Positions 1-8,996 of a DNA stretch of 64,000 nt are shown piece by piece. The translations under genes were made by a program, and so were the position numbers. Origin of the DNA: Saccharomonospora piscinae (GTDB lineage Bacteria > Actinomycetota > Actinomycetes > Mycobacteriales > Pseudonocardiaceae); assembly GCF_005862235.1 (NCBI RefSeq), contig NZ_VCEK01000007.1, forward strand, positions 68,798 through 132,797, written 5' to 3'. How positions within the stretch are numbered: position 1 is the first letter of the stretch; each line of letters opens with the position of its first letter. The notes beneath the pieces were generated by a model. It was given only the letters and a program-made list of their open reading frames with translations, had not been told where the DNA came from and ran no database searches.

Positions 1-105
1 ACGGGAGCTGCGGACTCGGCTACGGGAGCTGCGGACTCGGCTACGGGAGCTGCGGACTCGGCTACGGGAGCTGCGGACTCGGCTACGGGAGCTGCGGACA
101 CGGCG
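1..105. repeat. 21-bp tandem repeat array, 5 units
   Basis: Five consecutive 21-bp units. In core phase the 15-bp cores TGCGGACTCGGCTAC start at 9, 30, 51 and 72, each followed by the identical 6-bp spacer GGGAGC. A fifth, altered core (TGCGGACACGGC) starts at 93 and runs directly into the stop codon of the leftward Nudix gene at 106-108. The array is cut by the window edge, so it may be longer. Related units occur at 28533-28633, 49482-49593 and 59672-59716. Confidence 0.95.
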
Positions 106-645
106 TCAGCGGTCGAGGGCGGCCGCGATCAGTTCGGTCAGGTCCTCCGTGCCAGGGGGGAGTTGCCGGACCGGCCACCACCGGAGGTCCTCGGACTCCT
201 CGCTGACCACCGGGCGCGCGCCCTGGCCTGCCCGGGCCACGAACCGCACGTCGAAGTGCCGGGTCGGCACGCCGAGCGAGCACGTCACGGGGTGGACGTC
301 GAGGTGAACCGGTTCCGGGTCGAGGGTCAGCTCGCGCAGCCCCGACTCCTCGGTGGCCTCCCGCAGTGCCGCCTCGGCGAGTGAGGTGTCCTCGGGCTCG
401 CAGTGCCCACCGAGCTGCAACCACCGGCCGAGCCTGCCGTGCAGGGTCAGCAGCACGTGCTCGCCCTCGGCGTCGAGCACCACGGTGGAGGCCGTCAGGT
501 GGCCCGCCGCGCACGAGCGGTCGCAGGCGTCGGCGCGCGCGGCGAGGTAGCCGAGGTAGCTGTGCCGCAGCGACTCCTGCCCGGCGTCGGTGGGCTGCCA
601 CTTCTCCAGGGTCGCGGTCGCGTCGGCGTGCAGTGCGTTCACCAT
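106..645 (-). CDS. Nudix hydrolase downstream of fbiB
   Basis: A 179-aa Nudix-fold hydrolase, expected to cleave nucleoside diphosphates linked to another moiety; the substrate is unknown. The Nudix signature is present in a slightly stretched form, with GGHCEPED followed by REATEESGL at about residues 79-102. The second glycine lies one residue further from the RE pair than in the classical box. The start ATG overlaps the 3' end of fbiB by 7 nt, so it should be translated with the F420 operon, but a role in F420 metabolism is only inferred from position. A 21-bp repeat array directly abuts its stop codon. Confidence 0.85.
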   Translation of the reverse strand: MVNALHADATATLEKWQPTDAGQESLRHSYLGYLAARADACDRSCAAGHLTASTVVLDAEGEHVLLTLHGRLGRWLQLGGHCEPEDTSLAEAALREATEESGLRELTLDPEPVHLDVHPVTCSLGVPTRHFDVRFVARAGQGARPVVSEESEDLRWWPVRQLPPGTEDLTELIAAALDR

Positions 646-1985
646 TCCACCAGTCCTTCGTCAGGGTCACGGGCAGGCCGGGGAACCAGCGGGGTGGCCG
701 GGTGGCCGATCGCCACCGCGCCCAGCGGCTGCCAGTGCGGTTCGAGGCCGAGCGTGTCCCGGACGACGTCCGCCGCGAAGATCGTGGAGCCGATCCAGCA
801 GGACCCGAGCCCCTCGGCGGCCAGCGCCACCAGCAGTGCCTGCACGGCGGCACCTCCGGCGACGGTGAACATCGTGTGCTCGCACGCGGCTCGCCGGTCG
901 TCGGGGTAGGGATGCGCGCCGTCGGGGACGAGGAACGGCACGACGATCTCCGGGGCGGTGTAGAGGAGGTCCCCCCGTGCCAGCCGCCGCGTGATCTGGT
1001 CGGCGGTGAAGCCGTCGCGCTCCAGGTCGGCCCGCCACGCCTCACGCATCGCGTCGAGCAGCTTCTCCCGCCGCGCGCGGCCGCGTGGCCAGCCGAACCG
1101 CACGGGGCGGGTGTGGTGCGGCGCCGGCGCGGTGAGGGCGGCGCCCACGGCGCGGCGCAGCGCGGCGGCGTCGACGGGGTCGTCGGTGAACTCGCGCACC
1201 GAGCGGCGGGTGAGTACCGCCTCCCGCCTGCCCTGGGCGAGTGCCTCGGCGGTGCCCAGCCGGAACAGGTCCTCGTCGGCCGGGCGCACGAGGTCGCGTG
1301 CGGTGGCCGCGCCGGGAACGTCGTCGCCGACGCGCAGCCCGCGCACCACCGCCACGGGCACGCCGGTCAGCTTGCCCTTCACCAGGTCGGCCGCGGCGGC
1401 GACCTCGTCGGCCACGGCGATCTCGGTGACGGCGAGTTCGTTGCCCTGCCCGTCGCGTTCGCCCGCGTACGAGCGCAGCACCCGCAGTCCCGACGAGCCG
1501 ATGGCGGCGTCGGTCTGGCCCACGCGCCACGCGCGGCCCATCGTGTCGGTGACGACCACGGCGACCTCGATGCCGAGCCGTTCCCGCAGCCCGTCCCGCA
1601 GCGCGCGCGCCGAGGCGTCGGGGTCGGCCGGGAGCAGGGCGACCTCACCGGAGTCCACGTTGGAGGCGTCGACGCCGGAGGCGGCCTGGACGATGCCGAG
1701 CGGGTTCTCCGTGATCACGGTGCGGCCGATGCGCGCCAGCACGCGCACCGACTCCGCCTCGACGAGCTTGCGGCGTTCGGCGTCCCGGGCCTCGGGGTCG
1801 CGCGGCACGCGGACGAGCCTGCCCTCCGCCTTCGACACGATCTTGCTGGTGACCACCACGACGTCACCGGAGCGCAGCCACGGCGCGTGGGTCGCGATGG
1901 TGCCGGTGAGATCGTCGCCGGGCCGGAACTCGGGCAGCTCCGCCACGGGCAGGATCTCGATCCTCGGCGCGGCGTGTTCAGTCAC
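639..1985 (-). CDS. fbiB: FbiB, coenzyme F420:L-glutamate ligase
   Basis: A 448-aa bifunctional F420 biosynthesis protein. The N-terminal half (about residues 8-245) is the CofE-type gamma-glutamyl ligase that adds glutamates to F420-0, with conserved stretches [14 protein letters not shown] and [17 protein letters not shown]. The C-terminal half (about 250-448) is a nitroreductase-like FMN-binding domain, which in actinobacterial FbiB is linked to reduction of dehydro-F420-0 and to tail extension. Length and two-domain architecture match mycobacterial FbiB. The GTG start overlaps the stop of fbiA by 8 nt, indicating translational coupling. It is the middle gene of a leftward fbiA-fbiB-Nudix operon. 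Confidence 0.95.
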   Translation of the reverse strand: MTEHAAPRIEILPVAELPEFRPGDDLTGTIATHAPWLRSGDVVVVTSKIVSKAEGRLVRVPRDPEARDAERRKLVEAESVRVLARIGRTVITENPLGIVQAASGVDASNVDSGEVALLPADPDASARALRDGLRERLGIEVAVVVTDTMGRAWRVGQTDAAIGSSGLRVLRSYAGERDGQGNELAVTEIAVADEVAAAADLVKGKLTGVPVAVVRGLRVGDDVPGAATARDLVRPADEDLFRLGTAEALAQGRREAVLTRRSVREFTDDPVDAAALRRAVGAALTAPAPHHTRPVRFGWPRGRARREKLLDAMREAWRADLERDGFTADQITRRLARGDLLYTAPEIVVPFLVPDGAHPYPDDRRAACEHTMFTVAGGAAVQALLVALAAEGLGSCWIGSTIFAADVVRDTLGLEPHWQPLGAVAIGHPATPLVPRPARDPDEGLVEW

Positions 1986-2973
1986 CGTCGACCCCGGCGA
2001 GATCCAGCGCCGCGCGCACCATGCGGGTGGTCGCCGCGACGTCCGACATCACCAGCGGCACCGCTCGCACGGCCACGCCCGGCACGTCCACCGACTCGCC
2101 CTGATGCACCAGCCAGCCGTCGAGCAGCCCGTCCTCGGACGTCTGCCGGGAACCGTAATGCCTGCCCACGGCCTCGGCCGAGGTCTCGACGCCGATGGCG
2201 GCGAGGCAGGCGTCGGCCATGCCCCGCACCGGCCTGCCCCCGATGATCGGTGAAACGCCGACGACCCCGGCGGAGGTCCCGCGCAGCGCCTCCCGGACGC
2301 CGGGCACCGACAGCACCGAGCCCACCGACACCACCGGGTTCGACGGCGCGAACAACACGGCGTCGGCCTCGGCGATGGCCGCCGTCACGCCCGGTGCGGG
2401 CTCGGCCTCCTCCGCGCCGACGGGCACGATGCTGTGCGCGGGCAGCTTGGCGTGGTAGCGCACCCACCACTCCTGGAAGTGCAGCGCCTTGCGCTGATCC
2501 GGCTGGTCGGGGTCGTCCACCACGACGTGCGTCTCCACGCGGTCGTCGCTCATGGGCAGCAGCCGCACGCCAGGACGCCAGCGGTCGCACAGGGCCTCGG
2601 TCACGGCCGACAGCGGATATCCCGCCCTGAGCATGCGGGAGCGGATGAGGTGGGTGGCGATGTCCTTGTCCCCGAGTGCGAACCAGGTGGGGTCGGCCCC
2701 GTACGCCTCCAGCTCGCCCTTGACCGTCCAGGTCTCGTCCGCGTGACCCCACCCGCGCTCGTCGTCCACGCCGCCACCCAGCGTGTACATGCAGGTGTCG
2801 AGGTCGGGGCAGATGCGGAGCCCGTGCAGCCACACGTCGTCGCCGGTGTTGACGAGTGCGGTGATCTCGTGGGGGGAGTCCCCCTCGCCCACGGCGGGCA
2901 GGCCGAGGGCGGCTTTGACGCCGAGCAGGAAGCGGGCACCGCCCACTCCGCCCACGACGACGACAACCTTCAC
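1978..2973 (-). CDS. fbiA: FbiA, phosphoenolpyruvyl/2-phospholactate transferase
   Basis: A 331-aa CofD/FbiA transferase that joins the activated lactate/enolpyruvyl moiety to the deazaflavin Fo, giving (dehydro)F420-0. Visible are the glycine-rich nucleotide-binding N-terminus [10 protein letters not shown] (residues 6-15) and the NTGDD motif near residue 42. The frame stays open to 3330, but the family N-terminus ([12 protein letters not shown]) begins at the GTG at 2973, preceded by AGAGG; that start gives the usual family length. It is the first gene of the leftward operon with fbiB. Confidence 0.95.
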   Translation of the reverse strand: MKVVVVVGGVGGARFLLGVKAALGLPAVGEGDSPHEITALVNTGDDVWLHGLRICPDLDTCMYTLGGGVDDERGWGHADETWTVKGELEAYGADPTWFALGDKDIATHLIRSRMLRAGYPLSAVTEALCDRWRPGVRLLPMSDDRVETHVVVDDPDQPDQRKALHFQEWWVRYHAKLPAHSIVPVGAEEAEPAPGVTAAIAEADAVLFAPSNPVVSVGSVLSVPGVREALRGTSAGVVGVSPIIGGRPVRGMADACLAAIGVETSAEAVGRHYGSRQTSEDGLLDGWLVHQGESVDVPGVAVRAVPLVMSDVAATTRMVRAALDLAGVDGD

Positions 2974-3343
2974 TGTGCTGGCCTCTGCTTCCGGTCCGGT
3001 TGTTGTTCCGGTGCCCGATCCTCGCACGCGACCCGGCCGCGGCAGCGCGGTGTTGGCCGCAGTCGTGGGGTGTTCGCCACGGGCAGTGGGGGAACTCACA
3101 GCGGGGTGAACAGCGCCGGTTCGCTCCGGGGCACCACACCGCAACGCGGAGGTGCTCAGGCGCCGTGAACTCGTCCACAATGAATGTGCTACCAGCGGAC
3201 GGGTTCGCCCGGCCACCGGTGTCCGGGTGGGTGTCCACTCGGTGACATGCCGGCGTCCTCGCCAGCACGGCGGGCATAGGATGCCCGGCGAGACCGCGAA
3301 ACGTCCGGCAACGGCCAGACCGAATGACAAGCAGGAGAACGCA
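2974..3343. other. Divergent intergenic region fbiA/fdxA
   Basis: A 370-bp gap between divergent starts. A TAGGAT hexamer at 3277-3282 fits a -10 element for fdxA, which would leave about 55 nt of leader. No convincing -35 or operator was seen, and I found no convincing small gene on either strand. In M. tuberculosis fbiA sits beside whiB2, but no WhiB-like frame is present here. Confidence 0.5.
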
Positions 3344-3664
3344 GTGACCTACGTGATCGCCGAGCCCTGCGTCGACGTGCTCGACAAGGCATGCATCGAC
3401 GAGTGCCCCGTCGACTGCATCTACGAAGGCGAGCGGATGCTCTACATCCATCCCGACGAGTGCGTCGACTGCGGGGCCTGCGAGCCGGTCTGCCCGGTGG
3501 AGGCCATCTACTACGAGGACGACGTGCCCGACGAGTGGAGCGCCTACACCAAGGCCAACGTCGACTTCTTCGACGAGCTCGGGTCGCCGGGCGGCGCGGC
3601 GAAGGTCGGCAAGACCGCGCACGACCCGCAGTGGATCAAGGACTTGCCCCCGCAGGGCGAATGA
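3344..3664 (+). CDS. fdxA: 7Fe/8Fe ferredoxin FdxA-type
   Basis: A 106-aa soluble low-potential ferredoxin. Eight cysteines lie at residues 9, 17, 21, 25, 40, 43, 46 and 50. The set [12 protein letters not shown] binds a [4Fe-4S] cluster, while the more widely spaced first set (C9, C17, C21) is typical of the [3Fe-4S] site of 7Fe actinobacterial ferredoxins such as mycobacterial FdxC. The C-terminal extension of about 50 residues is usual for this type. The frame is open upstream, but the family start VTYVIAEPC sits at the GTG at 3344, preceded by AGGAG. Its stop overlaps the dapC start (ATGA). Confidence 0.95.
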   Translation: MTYVIAEPCVDVLDKACIDECPVDCIYEGERMLYIHPDECVDCGACEPVCPVEAIYYEDDVPDEWSAYTKANVDFFDELGSPGGAAKVGKTAHDPQWIKDLPPQGE

Positions 3665-4749
3665 TCCCGCCGAGCCTTCCCGACTTCCCCTGGGACTCGC
3701 TCGCGGGCGACGCCGCCACCGCGCGGGCTCACCCGGGCGGGATCGTCGACCTGTCGGTCGGGACGCCGGTGGACCCGGTGGCGGACAGCATCCGGGCGGC
3801 GCTGGCCTCGGTGTCGGCGGTGCCGGGCTACCCCACGACACACGGCACGCCCGCGCTGCGGGAGGCCGCTGTGGCCGCGCTCCGGCGCCGGCACGGAGTG
3901 GTCGACGTGGAGCCGGACGCGGTGCTGCCCACCATCGGGTCGAAGGAACTGGTCGCCTGGCTGCCCACGCTGCTCGGGGCCGGCGCGGGCGAGACGGTGG
4001 TGATCCCGGAGCTGGCGTACCCCACCTACGAGGTGGGTGCCCGGCTGGCGGGGGCCCACGTGGCCAGAACCGACGGTCTGACGGCCCTCGGTCCCGCACG
4101 CCCCGCGCTGCTGTGGCTCAACTCGCCCGCCAATCCCACCGGCCGGGTGCTGGGTGTGGAACACCTGCGCAAGGTGGTCGAGTGGGCACGCGAGCGCGGC
4201 ACGGTCGTGGTGTCGGACGAGTGCTACCTCGCACTGGGCTGGGACGCCGACCCGGTGTCGATCCTGCACCCCGAAGTACACGGCGGCAGCCTCGACGGGC
4301 TGCTGGCCGTGCATTCGCTGTCGAAGTCGGCGAACCTCGCGGGCTATCGCGCCGGGTTCGTCACGGGTGACCCCTCGCTCGTGCGAAACCTGTTGGCCGT
4401 GCGCAAACACGCGGGGATGATCGTGCCGAGGCCGGTGCAGGAGGCCATGACGGCGGCGCTGGCCGACGACGACGCACTGCACGGTCAGCGGGCCCGTTAC
4501 GCCGCGCGCCGTGCGGTACTGCGCCCGGCGCTGGAGCGCGCGGGCCTGCGTATCGACCACTCCGAGGCGGGCCTGTACCTGTGGGCCACGCGCGGCGAGC
4601 CCGCGCGGGACACGGTGGCGTGGCTGGCTGAGCGGGGCATCCTCGTCGCGCCGGGGACCTTCTACGGGCCCGGCGGTGCCGAGCACGTCCGCGTGGCCCT
4701 CACGGCCACCGACGAGCGCATCGACGAGGCCGCGAACCGGCTCGGATAG
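3661..4749 (+). CDS. dapC: Succinyldiaminopimelate transaminase DapC
   Basis: A 362-aa fold-type I PLP aminotransferase. It is expected to make N-succinyl-L,L-2,6-diaminopimelate in the succinylase branch of lysine/DAP synthesis. Motifs include NSPANPTG (residues 154-161), the cofactor aspartate in VVSDECY (about 186), and the Schiff-base lysine in [12 protein letters not shown] (K222). The ATG overlaps the fdxA stop as ATGA. The ferredoxin-dapC pairing and the dapD and dapE genes just downstream support the assignment over a generic aminotransferase. Confidence 0.92.
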   Translation: MIPPSLPDFPWDSLAGDAATARAHPGGIVDLSVGTPVDPVADSIRAALASVSAVPGYPTTHGTPALREAAVAALRRRHGVVDVEPDAVLPTIGSKELVAWLPTLLGAGAGETVVIPELAYPTYEVGARLAGAHVARTDGLTALGPARPALLWLNSPANPTGRVLGVEHLRKVVEWARERGTVVVSDECYLALGWDADPVSILHPEVHGGSLDGLLAVHSLSKSANLAGYRAGFVTGDPSLVRNLLAVRKHAGMIVPRPVQEAMTAALADDDALHGQRARYAARRAVLRPALERAGLRIDHSEAGLYLWATRGEPARDTVAWLAERGILVAPGTFYGPGGAEHVRVALTATDERIDEAANRLG

Positions 4750-4796
4750 GTGGCATCGAACCAGCAGAACTCGTTGCCGCCTGGCGAGTTTCGCAG

Positions 4797-4809
4797 TAGT
4801 TTTAAACTA
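4797..4809. promoter_or_regulatory. Perfect palindrome at antitoxin start
   Basis: TAGTTTTAAACTA has 6-bp arms around one central T, and its last base is the A of the antitoxin ATG. It is the most AT-rich spot in the neighbourhood. It could be a core promoter and the autoregulatory operator usual for Phd-type antitoxins, on what may be a leaderless message. This is inferred from position and symmetry only. Confidence 0.55.
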
Positions 4810-5288
4810 TGTCGCTGGAAGTGAACTTCTCGGACCTCTCGAACAGGCCTGTCGAGACGGTGCGCAAACTCCAGCAGTCGGCCGACAGGGCGCTGCGAGT
4901 ACGTCGTCGGGGAGAGGACGAGGACCTCGTTCTCACCACCGCAAGCCGTGCTGAGCAGGCAGCAGCGGTAGCCTCGACCACCGCCACGCTCTTCCTGGCT
5001 CTCATGGAACACGACGACCGAGCACGCACGCTGGTCACCGACATCCTGCCCAAGGCGTACCCCTGGGTGCGCTTCCTGCCCAAGGACGCGCTCCGGGAGT
5101 TCGTCGTGGAGTTGGTGGACACCCTTGAGGCGGCTGCGTCGCTGGACAACCCCGCCCCGGTCGCGCACCTCGTGGCGGCGTGGCGCAGTACTGCCGAGGC
5201 GTACGCCGACCCCGAACTGCTCGCGGCGCTGCGGCGCGAAGGGGACGACTTCGGCGCGGTAGCCGAGCCGCCAGGCGTGGACTCGTGA
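4809..5288 (+). CDS. Phd-like antitoxin (prevent-host-death type)
   Basis: A 159-aa protein. Its first 45 or so residues (MSLEVNFSDLSNRPVETVRK followed by a basic strand and DLVLTTASRAEQ) look like the DNA-binding half of Phd/YefM-like antitoxins found beside BrnT/RelE-like toxins in actinobacteria. The rest is helical and would be the toxin-neutralising and dimerisation part. The start sits on the palindrome at 4797-4809. The toxin expected immediately downstream is only a fragment (5298-5411), so this looks like an orphaned antitoxin. The family call is from recognition and not from a search. Confidence 0.65.
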   Translation: MSLEVNFSDLSNRPVETVRKLQQSADRALRVRRRGEDEDLVLTTASRAEQAAAVASTTATLFLALMEHDDRARTLVTDILPKAYPWVRFLPKDALREFVVELVDTLEAAASLDNPAPVAHLVAAWRSTAEAYADPELLAALRREGDDFGAVAEPPGVDS

Positions 5289-5297
5289 GCCCGATGG

Positions 5298-5411
5298 ATG
5301 ACTCGGGGCAAGAACGACACCACGCTTGTCTATGGGCGAACTGAAGCGGGCCGCTACCTGCTCGTCGTCGTGGTCACGGACTGCGGTGACGCTTTCGTGG
5401 TCACTGCGAAG
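5298..5411 (+). pseudogene. Truncated toxin remnant (BrnT/RelE-like)
   Basis: A short stretch encoding KNDTTLVYGRTEAGRYLLVV and then FVVTAK matches the central beta-strand region of the small toxins that follow such antitoxins (typically YGxTxAGRYL then VxxARDMT). The N-terminal half, with its usual KHGV/E-rich segment, is missing. After TAK the frame shows none of the expected DMTxxER tail and runs into the 3' end of dapD. I read this as a toxin deleted at both ends. Confidence 0.6.
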
Positions 5412-5474
5412 GTCGGCCTGACCGGGCGGCCGGAGACGGTCCTCGTGTCGGCCGTGCCCGGCCGCCCGTGCCGG

Positions 5475-6470
5475 TCAGTCGTTGGCGTGCAGGGCCGCGT
5501 TGAGTTCGACGCCCGCGCCCGTGCGTTCGACGGCCTCCACCGCGCCGGTGGCGGAGTTGCGGCGCAGCAGGGCACCCGAGATGCCGGACAGCTCGCGCGC
5601 CTTGACGGTGCGTCCCTCGAACAGCACCTTGGTCCCCGCCGTGAGGTAGAGGCCCGCCTCGACCACCGAGTCGTCGCCGAGCGAGATGCCCACACCGCCG
5701 TTGGCGCCGATCAGGCACCGCTCACCCAGGGAGATGACCTCCCTGCCGCCGCCGGACAGCGTGCCCATGATCGACGCACCACCGCCGACGTCGGTGCCGT
5801 CGCCGACCACGACGCCTGCCGAGATGCGGCCCTCGACCATCGAGGCGCCGAGCGTGCCTGCGTTGAAGTTGACGAAGCCCTCGTGCATCACGGTGGTACC
5901 GCTGGCGAGGTGCGCGCCGAGGCGTACGCGGTCGGCGTCGCCGATGCGCACCCCGCTGGGCAGCACGTAGTCCACCATGCGGGGGAACTTGTCGATGCTG
6001 TGGACGGTCACCTGGCCGCGCGCCCGCAGCCGGAGGCGAGTGGCCTCGAAGCCCTCGACGGGGCACGGGCCGTGGTTGGTCCACACGACGTTGGACAGCA
6101 GCCCGAACTGGCCGTCTAGGTTCAGGCCGTGGGGACGCGCCAGGCGGTGCGAGAGCAGGTGCAGCCGCAGGTACACGTCGTGTGCGTCGGCGGGCGCCTG
6201 CGCCAGCGACGCGACGGAGGTGCGCACGGCGACGACCTCGACGGCGCGGGCGTCGTCCGGTCCGAGCAGGGCGGCGGCGTCCTGGCCGAGCGTGTCGGCG
6301 GTCTCGGCCGCCGAGAGCCGCTCGGTGCCGGTCGCGGGCACCTCCGCGCCGGAGGTGATCAGTTTGGGCTGCGGGAACCAGGTGTCGAGCACGGTTCCGT
6401 CGGTCGTCACGGTCGCGAGGCCGACGCCGGTCGCGCCGGTGGTGTCGGGATCGGGGATTGCTGTGCTCAC
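5475..6470 (-). CDS. dapD: Tetrahydrodipicolinate N-succinyltransferase DapD
   Basis: A 331-aa actinobacterial-type DapD, which succinylates tetrahydrodipicolinate from succinyl-CoA in the DAP/lysine pathway. The N-terminal domain carries TWFPQPKLI, and the C-terminal half is a left-handed beta-helix of hexapeptide repeats (for example [20 protein letters not shown]), which forms trimers. The GTG start gives [10 protein letters not shown]. It lies divergent to dapE with a small lipoprotein gene between, the arrangement of mycobacterial dapD/dapE. Confidence 0.95.
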   Translation of the reverse strand: MSTAIPDPDTTGATGVGLATVTTDGTVLDTWFPQPKLITSGAEVPATGTERLSAAETADTLGQDAAALLGPDDARAVEVVAVRTSVASLAQAPADAHDVYLRLHLLSHRLARPHGLNLDGQFGLLSNVVWTNHGPCPVEGFEATRLRLRARGQVTVHSIDKFPRMVDYVLPSGVRIGDADRVRLGAHLASGTTVMHEGFVNFNAGTLGASMVEGRISAGVVVGDGTDVGGGASIMGTLSGGGREVISLGERCLIGANGGVGISLGDDSVVEAGLYLTAGTKVLFEGRTVKARELSGISGALLRRNSATGAVEAVERTGAGVELNAALHAND

Positions 6471-6491
6471 GGCCGCTACGGTAACCCGCGC

Positions 6492-6923
6492 TCAGCTCGA
6501 TCGCGTGGCCACGTCGGGCAGCGCGGACAGTTCCGTGTGGACGTCGGTCAGTGCCGTGGACAGGTCGATGAGGGTGGCCGCGCAGACGTCGGCGTCGCCG
6601 CCCGCCGTGCAGCGGTTGCCCCGGTAGGCGCGCACGGCGGCGTCGAGTTCGTCGGCGGCCTCGCGCAGCCGGGGATGGCCGGTCGCGTACTTCCGGGCGG
6701 TTCCGCCGACATTGGCGAGTTGCGTGACGAACTTCTCGCACGACGGAGGTCGCACCTCGGTGGGGGCGGTGTGGCAGTCGTCGGCCCGCAGCGCCTCCAG
6801 CTTCACCGCGAGCGCGCCGGGCCCGGGATCGGTGGGCCCCTTCGCGGTGGGCCCGGCCTCGCGGGAGCACGCGGTGAGCACCAGCAGCGCGGCGGCCAGG
6901 ACGAGAAAGGCTCGGGTACGCAC
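6492..6923 (-). CDS. Putative secreted lipoprotein
   Basis: A 143-aa protein of unknown function. A hydrophobic signal sequence ([15 protein letters not shown]) ends in the lipobox LTAC, so it should be lipid-anchored outside the membrane. The mature part holds further cysteines (DDCHT, PSCEK, NRCTA, DVCAA) that may form disulfides, with long helical stretches. The GTG at 6923 places the signal peptide at the N-terminus; an ATG at 6962 would add 13 residues and overlap the divergent dapE start codon. The family is not recognised. Confidence 0.7.
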   Translation of the reverse strand: MRTRAFLVLAAALLVLTACSREAGPTAKGPTDPGPGALAVKLEALRADDCHTAPTEVRPPSCEKFVTQLANVGGTARKYATGHPRLREAADELDAAVRAYRGNRCTAGGDADVCAATLIDLSTALTDVHTELSALPDVATRSS

Positions 6924-6960
6924 GTCTCCACGGTACGCAGGGCGCGTTACGGTGCCAGTC

Positions 6961-8037
6961 ATGGCCTCGCTCGACCTGCGCTCCGATCCCGTCGACCTCA
7001 CCGCGGCGCTCGTGGACGTCCCCAGCTCCTCCGGTGAGGAGGCCGCCCTCGCTGATGCGGTGGAGGCCGCCCTGCGAGCGCAGGCACCGCACCTGGAGGT
7101 GGTGCGCCACGGCGACGCGGTGCTGGCGAGGACCGACCTGGGCCGCGCCGAGCGCGTCGTGCTGGCCGGTCATCTCGACACCGTGCCCGTCAACCACAAC
7201 CTGCCCTCCCACCGCACCGGTTCGGGTGATGACGAGGTGCTGCACGGTCTCGGCAGTGTGGACATGAAGGGCGGCGACGCGGTGTTTCTCCACCTCGCCG
7301 CCACCGTGCCGGAGCCGAGACACGACGTCACCTTCGTGTTCTACGACTGCGAGGAGGTGGAGGCCGCCCGCAACGGGCTCGGCCGCATCGAACGGGAACT
7401 GCCCGAGTGGCTGCGGGGCGACCTCGCGGTCGTGGGCGAGCCGTCGAACGCCGTCGTCGAGGCGGGTTGCCAGGGCACGATGCGGGTGGAGCTGCGGCTG
7501 GCCGGGACCCGGGCCCACACGGCCCGTGCCTGGATGGGCGACAACGCCGTTCACGCGCTGGCCGAGCCGCTGCGACGGCTCGCGGAGTACGAGGCCAGGG
7601 TCGTCGAGATCGACGGACTCACCTACCGCGAGGGACTCCAGGCGGTGCGGGTCGAGGGCGGGGTGGCGGGCAACGTCGTGCCGGACGAGGCGGTGCTGGC
7701 CGTCAACCACCGCTTCGCGCCCGACGTCACCGCCGAGCGGGCCGAGGCGCACCTGCGGGAGGTGTTCGACGGCTACGACCTCACCGTGGTCGACTGTTCC
7801 CCCGGAGCCCTGCCCGGCCTGGCGGCTCCGCCCGCGGCGGAGCTGGTGCGGGCCGCGGGCGGTCAGGTGGCGGCGAAGCTCGGCTGGACCGACGTGGCGC
7901 GCTTCGCCGCGCTCGGGATGCCCGCCGTGAACCTCGGTCCGGGTGACCCGACACTGGCCCACACCCGGCAGGAAAACGTGCCCGCGTGGCAGGTGCGCCG
8001 TGTCACCCAGGTGCTCCGACGACTGCTGGCCGGGTGA
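6961..8037 (+). CDS. dapE: Succinyl-diaminopimelate desuccinylase DapE
   Basis: A 358-aa M20-family zinc amidohydrolase that hydrolyses N-succinyl-L,L-DAP to L,L-DAP. Metal-site motifs are [16 protein letters not shown], the catalytic glutamates in CEEVEA, VVGEPS, and [11 protein letters not shown] near the end. A lid/dimerisation domain sits in the middle. The ATG gives [11 protein letters not shown], the family start. It forms the succinylase pathway with dapC and dapD nearby. It is followed after 3 nt by a MITE-like element. Confidence 0.95.
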   Translation: MASLDLRSDPVDLTAALVDVPSSSGEEAALADAVEAALRAQAPHLEVVRHGDAVLARTDLGRAERVVLAGHLDTVPVNHNLPSHRTGSGDDEVLHGLGSVDMKGGDAVFLHLAATVPEPRHDVTFVFYDCEEVEAARNGLGRIERELPEWLRGDLAVVGEPSNAVVEAGCQGTMRVELRLAGTRAHTARAWMGDNAVHALAEPLRRLAEYEARVVEIDGLTYREGLQAVRVEGGVAGNVVPDEAVLAVNHRFAPDVTAERAEAHLREVFDGYDLTVVDCSPGALPGLAAPPAAELVRAAGGQVAAKLGWTDVARFAALGMPAVNLGPGDPTLAHTRQENVPAWQVRRVTQVLRRLLAG

Positions 8038-8040
8038 CTC

Positions 8041-8206
8041 TAGGCCGTGTTTGTTCAGTCCTCTCCGTGCGAGCGGGGTGTGGCGTGGATGAGCCGCAAG
8101 GCGGAGGAGGAGCTGATAGCAGCGCTATCGGCGACGACGACAACGCGGCGGATCGCCGCGCCAGGCCCCGCGCAGCCGGTACGTGGGACTGAGCAAACAC
8201 GGCTTA
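8041..8206. mobile_element. MITE-like element with 21-bp terminal inverted repeats
   Basis: Terminal inverted repeats at 8041-8061 and 8186-8206 match at 19 of 21 positions; the left end reads TAGGCCGTGTTTGTTCAG and the right end is its near complement. TA borders both ends (8041-8042 and 8205-8206), consistent with a TA target duplication. The 124-bp interior has no transposase frame but holds a GATAGC-AGC-GCTATC stem. Size, structure and position between two genes fit a non-autonomous MITE. The source IS family is not established. Confidence 0.7.
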
Positions 8207-8216
8207 GGCTTGATCC

Positions 8217-8996
8217 GTGACCGAGGCGACGCGCAACACCGAGGGCGGCGAACACCCGCCGGAGCGACACCGTGGTCCCGTCGTCCTGCGCCGGGGCAGG
8301 CAGTCGGAGGACACCACGACGGACCAGCGGCTGCTCGACTCGCGGGGCCCGAGCGACTGGGTACACACCGATCCGTGGCGGGTGCTGCGCATCCAGGCCG
8401 AGTTCGTGGAGGGTTTCGGCGCGCTGGCCGAGGTGCCCCGCGCCGTGACCGTGTTCGGCTCGGCGCGCACTCCCCGTGATCACCCCGAGTACCAGGCGGG
8501 ACGGGAGATCGGCGCGGCGCTGGCCGGCGCGGGGTTCGCGGCCATCACGGGCGGCGGACCCGGTGCGATGGAGGCGGTGAACCGCGGTGCCTCCGAGGCG
8601 GGCGGGCTGTCGATCGGGCTCGGTATCGAGCTGCCGTTCGAGCAGGGCCTGAACCCGTGGGTGGATCTCGGCGTGAACTTCCGCTACTTCTTCACCCGCA
8701 AGACGATGTTCGTCAAGTACGCCCAGGCGTTCATCTGCCTTCCCGGCGGTTTCGGCACGCTCGACGAGTTGTTCGAGGCGCTGACGCTCGTGCAGACGAA
8801 GAAGGTCACGAAGTTCCCCGTCGTGCTGTTCGGTTCGTCGTACTGGGGCGGTCTCTACGACTGGGTTCGCGGTACCGTGCTCGACGAGGGCAAGATCAAC
8901 GAACGCGACGCGACACTGCTGCACGTCACCGACGACATCGACGACGCCGTCGGCGTGGTGCAGGACGCGTACAAGGCATGGGAGGACACCCACTAG
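8217..8996 (+). CDS. LOG family protein (TIGR00730-type), first copy
   Basis: A 259-aa Rossmann-like protein of the LOG/lysine-decarboxylase-like family, typically cytokinin-riboside-5'-monophosphate phosphoribohydrolases. Key motifs are VTVFGSART, TGGGPGAMEAVNRGA and LPGGFGTLDELFE. The roughly 50-residue N-terminal extension is longer than in the second copy. The GTG start lies 6 nt after a TAGGCT hexamer (8205-8210) at the right end of the MITE, so the message may be leaderless and its -10 overlaps the element. It overlaps the next LOG gene by 1 nt. The substrate is uncertain. Confidence 0.9.
   Translation: MTEATRNTEGGEHPPERHRGPVVLRRGRQSEDTTTDQRLLDSRGPSDWVHTDPWRVLRIQAEFVEGFGALAEVPRAVTVFGSARTPRDHPEYQAGREIGAALAGAGFAAITGGGPGAMEAVNRGASEAGGLSIGLGIELPFEQGLNPWVDLGVNFRYFFTRKTMFVKYAQAFICLPGGFGTLDELFEALTLVQTKKVTKFPVVLFGSSYWGGLYDWVRGTVLDEGKINERDATLLHVTDDIDDAVGVVQDAYKAWEDTH

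Noticed and set aside
1-105. CRISPR-like repeat array
   Set aside because: Units are 21 bp with a 6-bp, mostly identical spacer. CRISPR spacers are about 30 bp and unique, and no cas genes are near.
366-2246. 626-codon open frame on the plus strand opposite fbiB and fbiA
   Set aside because: Low-complexity Arg/Pro/Ala composition and no motifs, while fbiA and fbiB on the other strand are unambiguous.
3095-3135. ECF promoter (GGGGGAAC ... CGGTT) upstream of fdxA
   Set aside because: The spacing to the CGGTT is about 21 bp and the CGTT core is absent, so it does not fit the GGGAAC-N16/17-CGTT signature.
5298-6119. 273-codon rightward gene after the antitoxin
   Set aside because: Only about the first 38 codons resemble a toxin; the rest is antisense to dapD, so it was called a pseudogene fragment.
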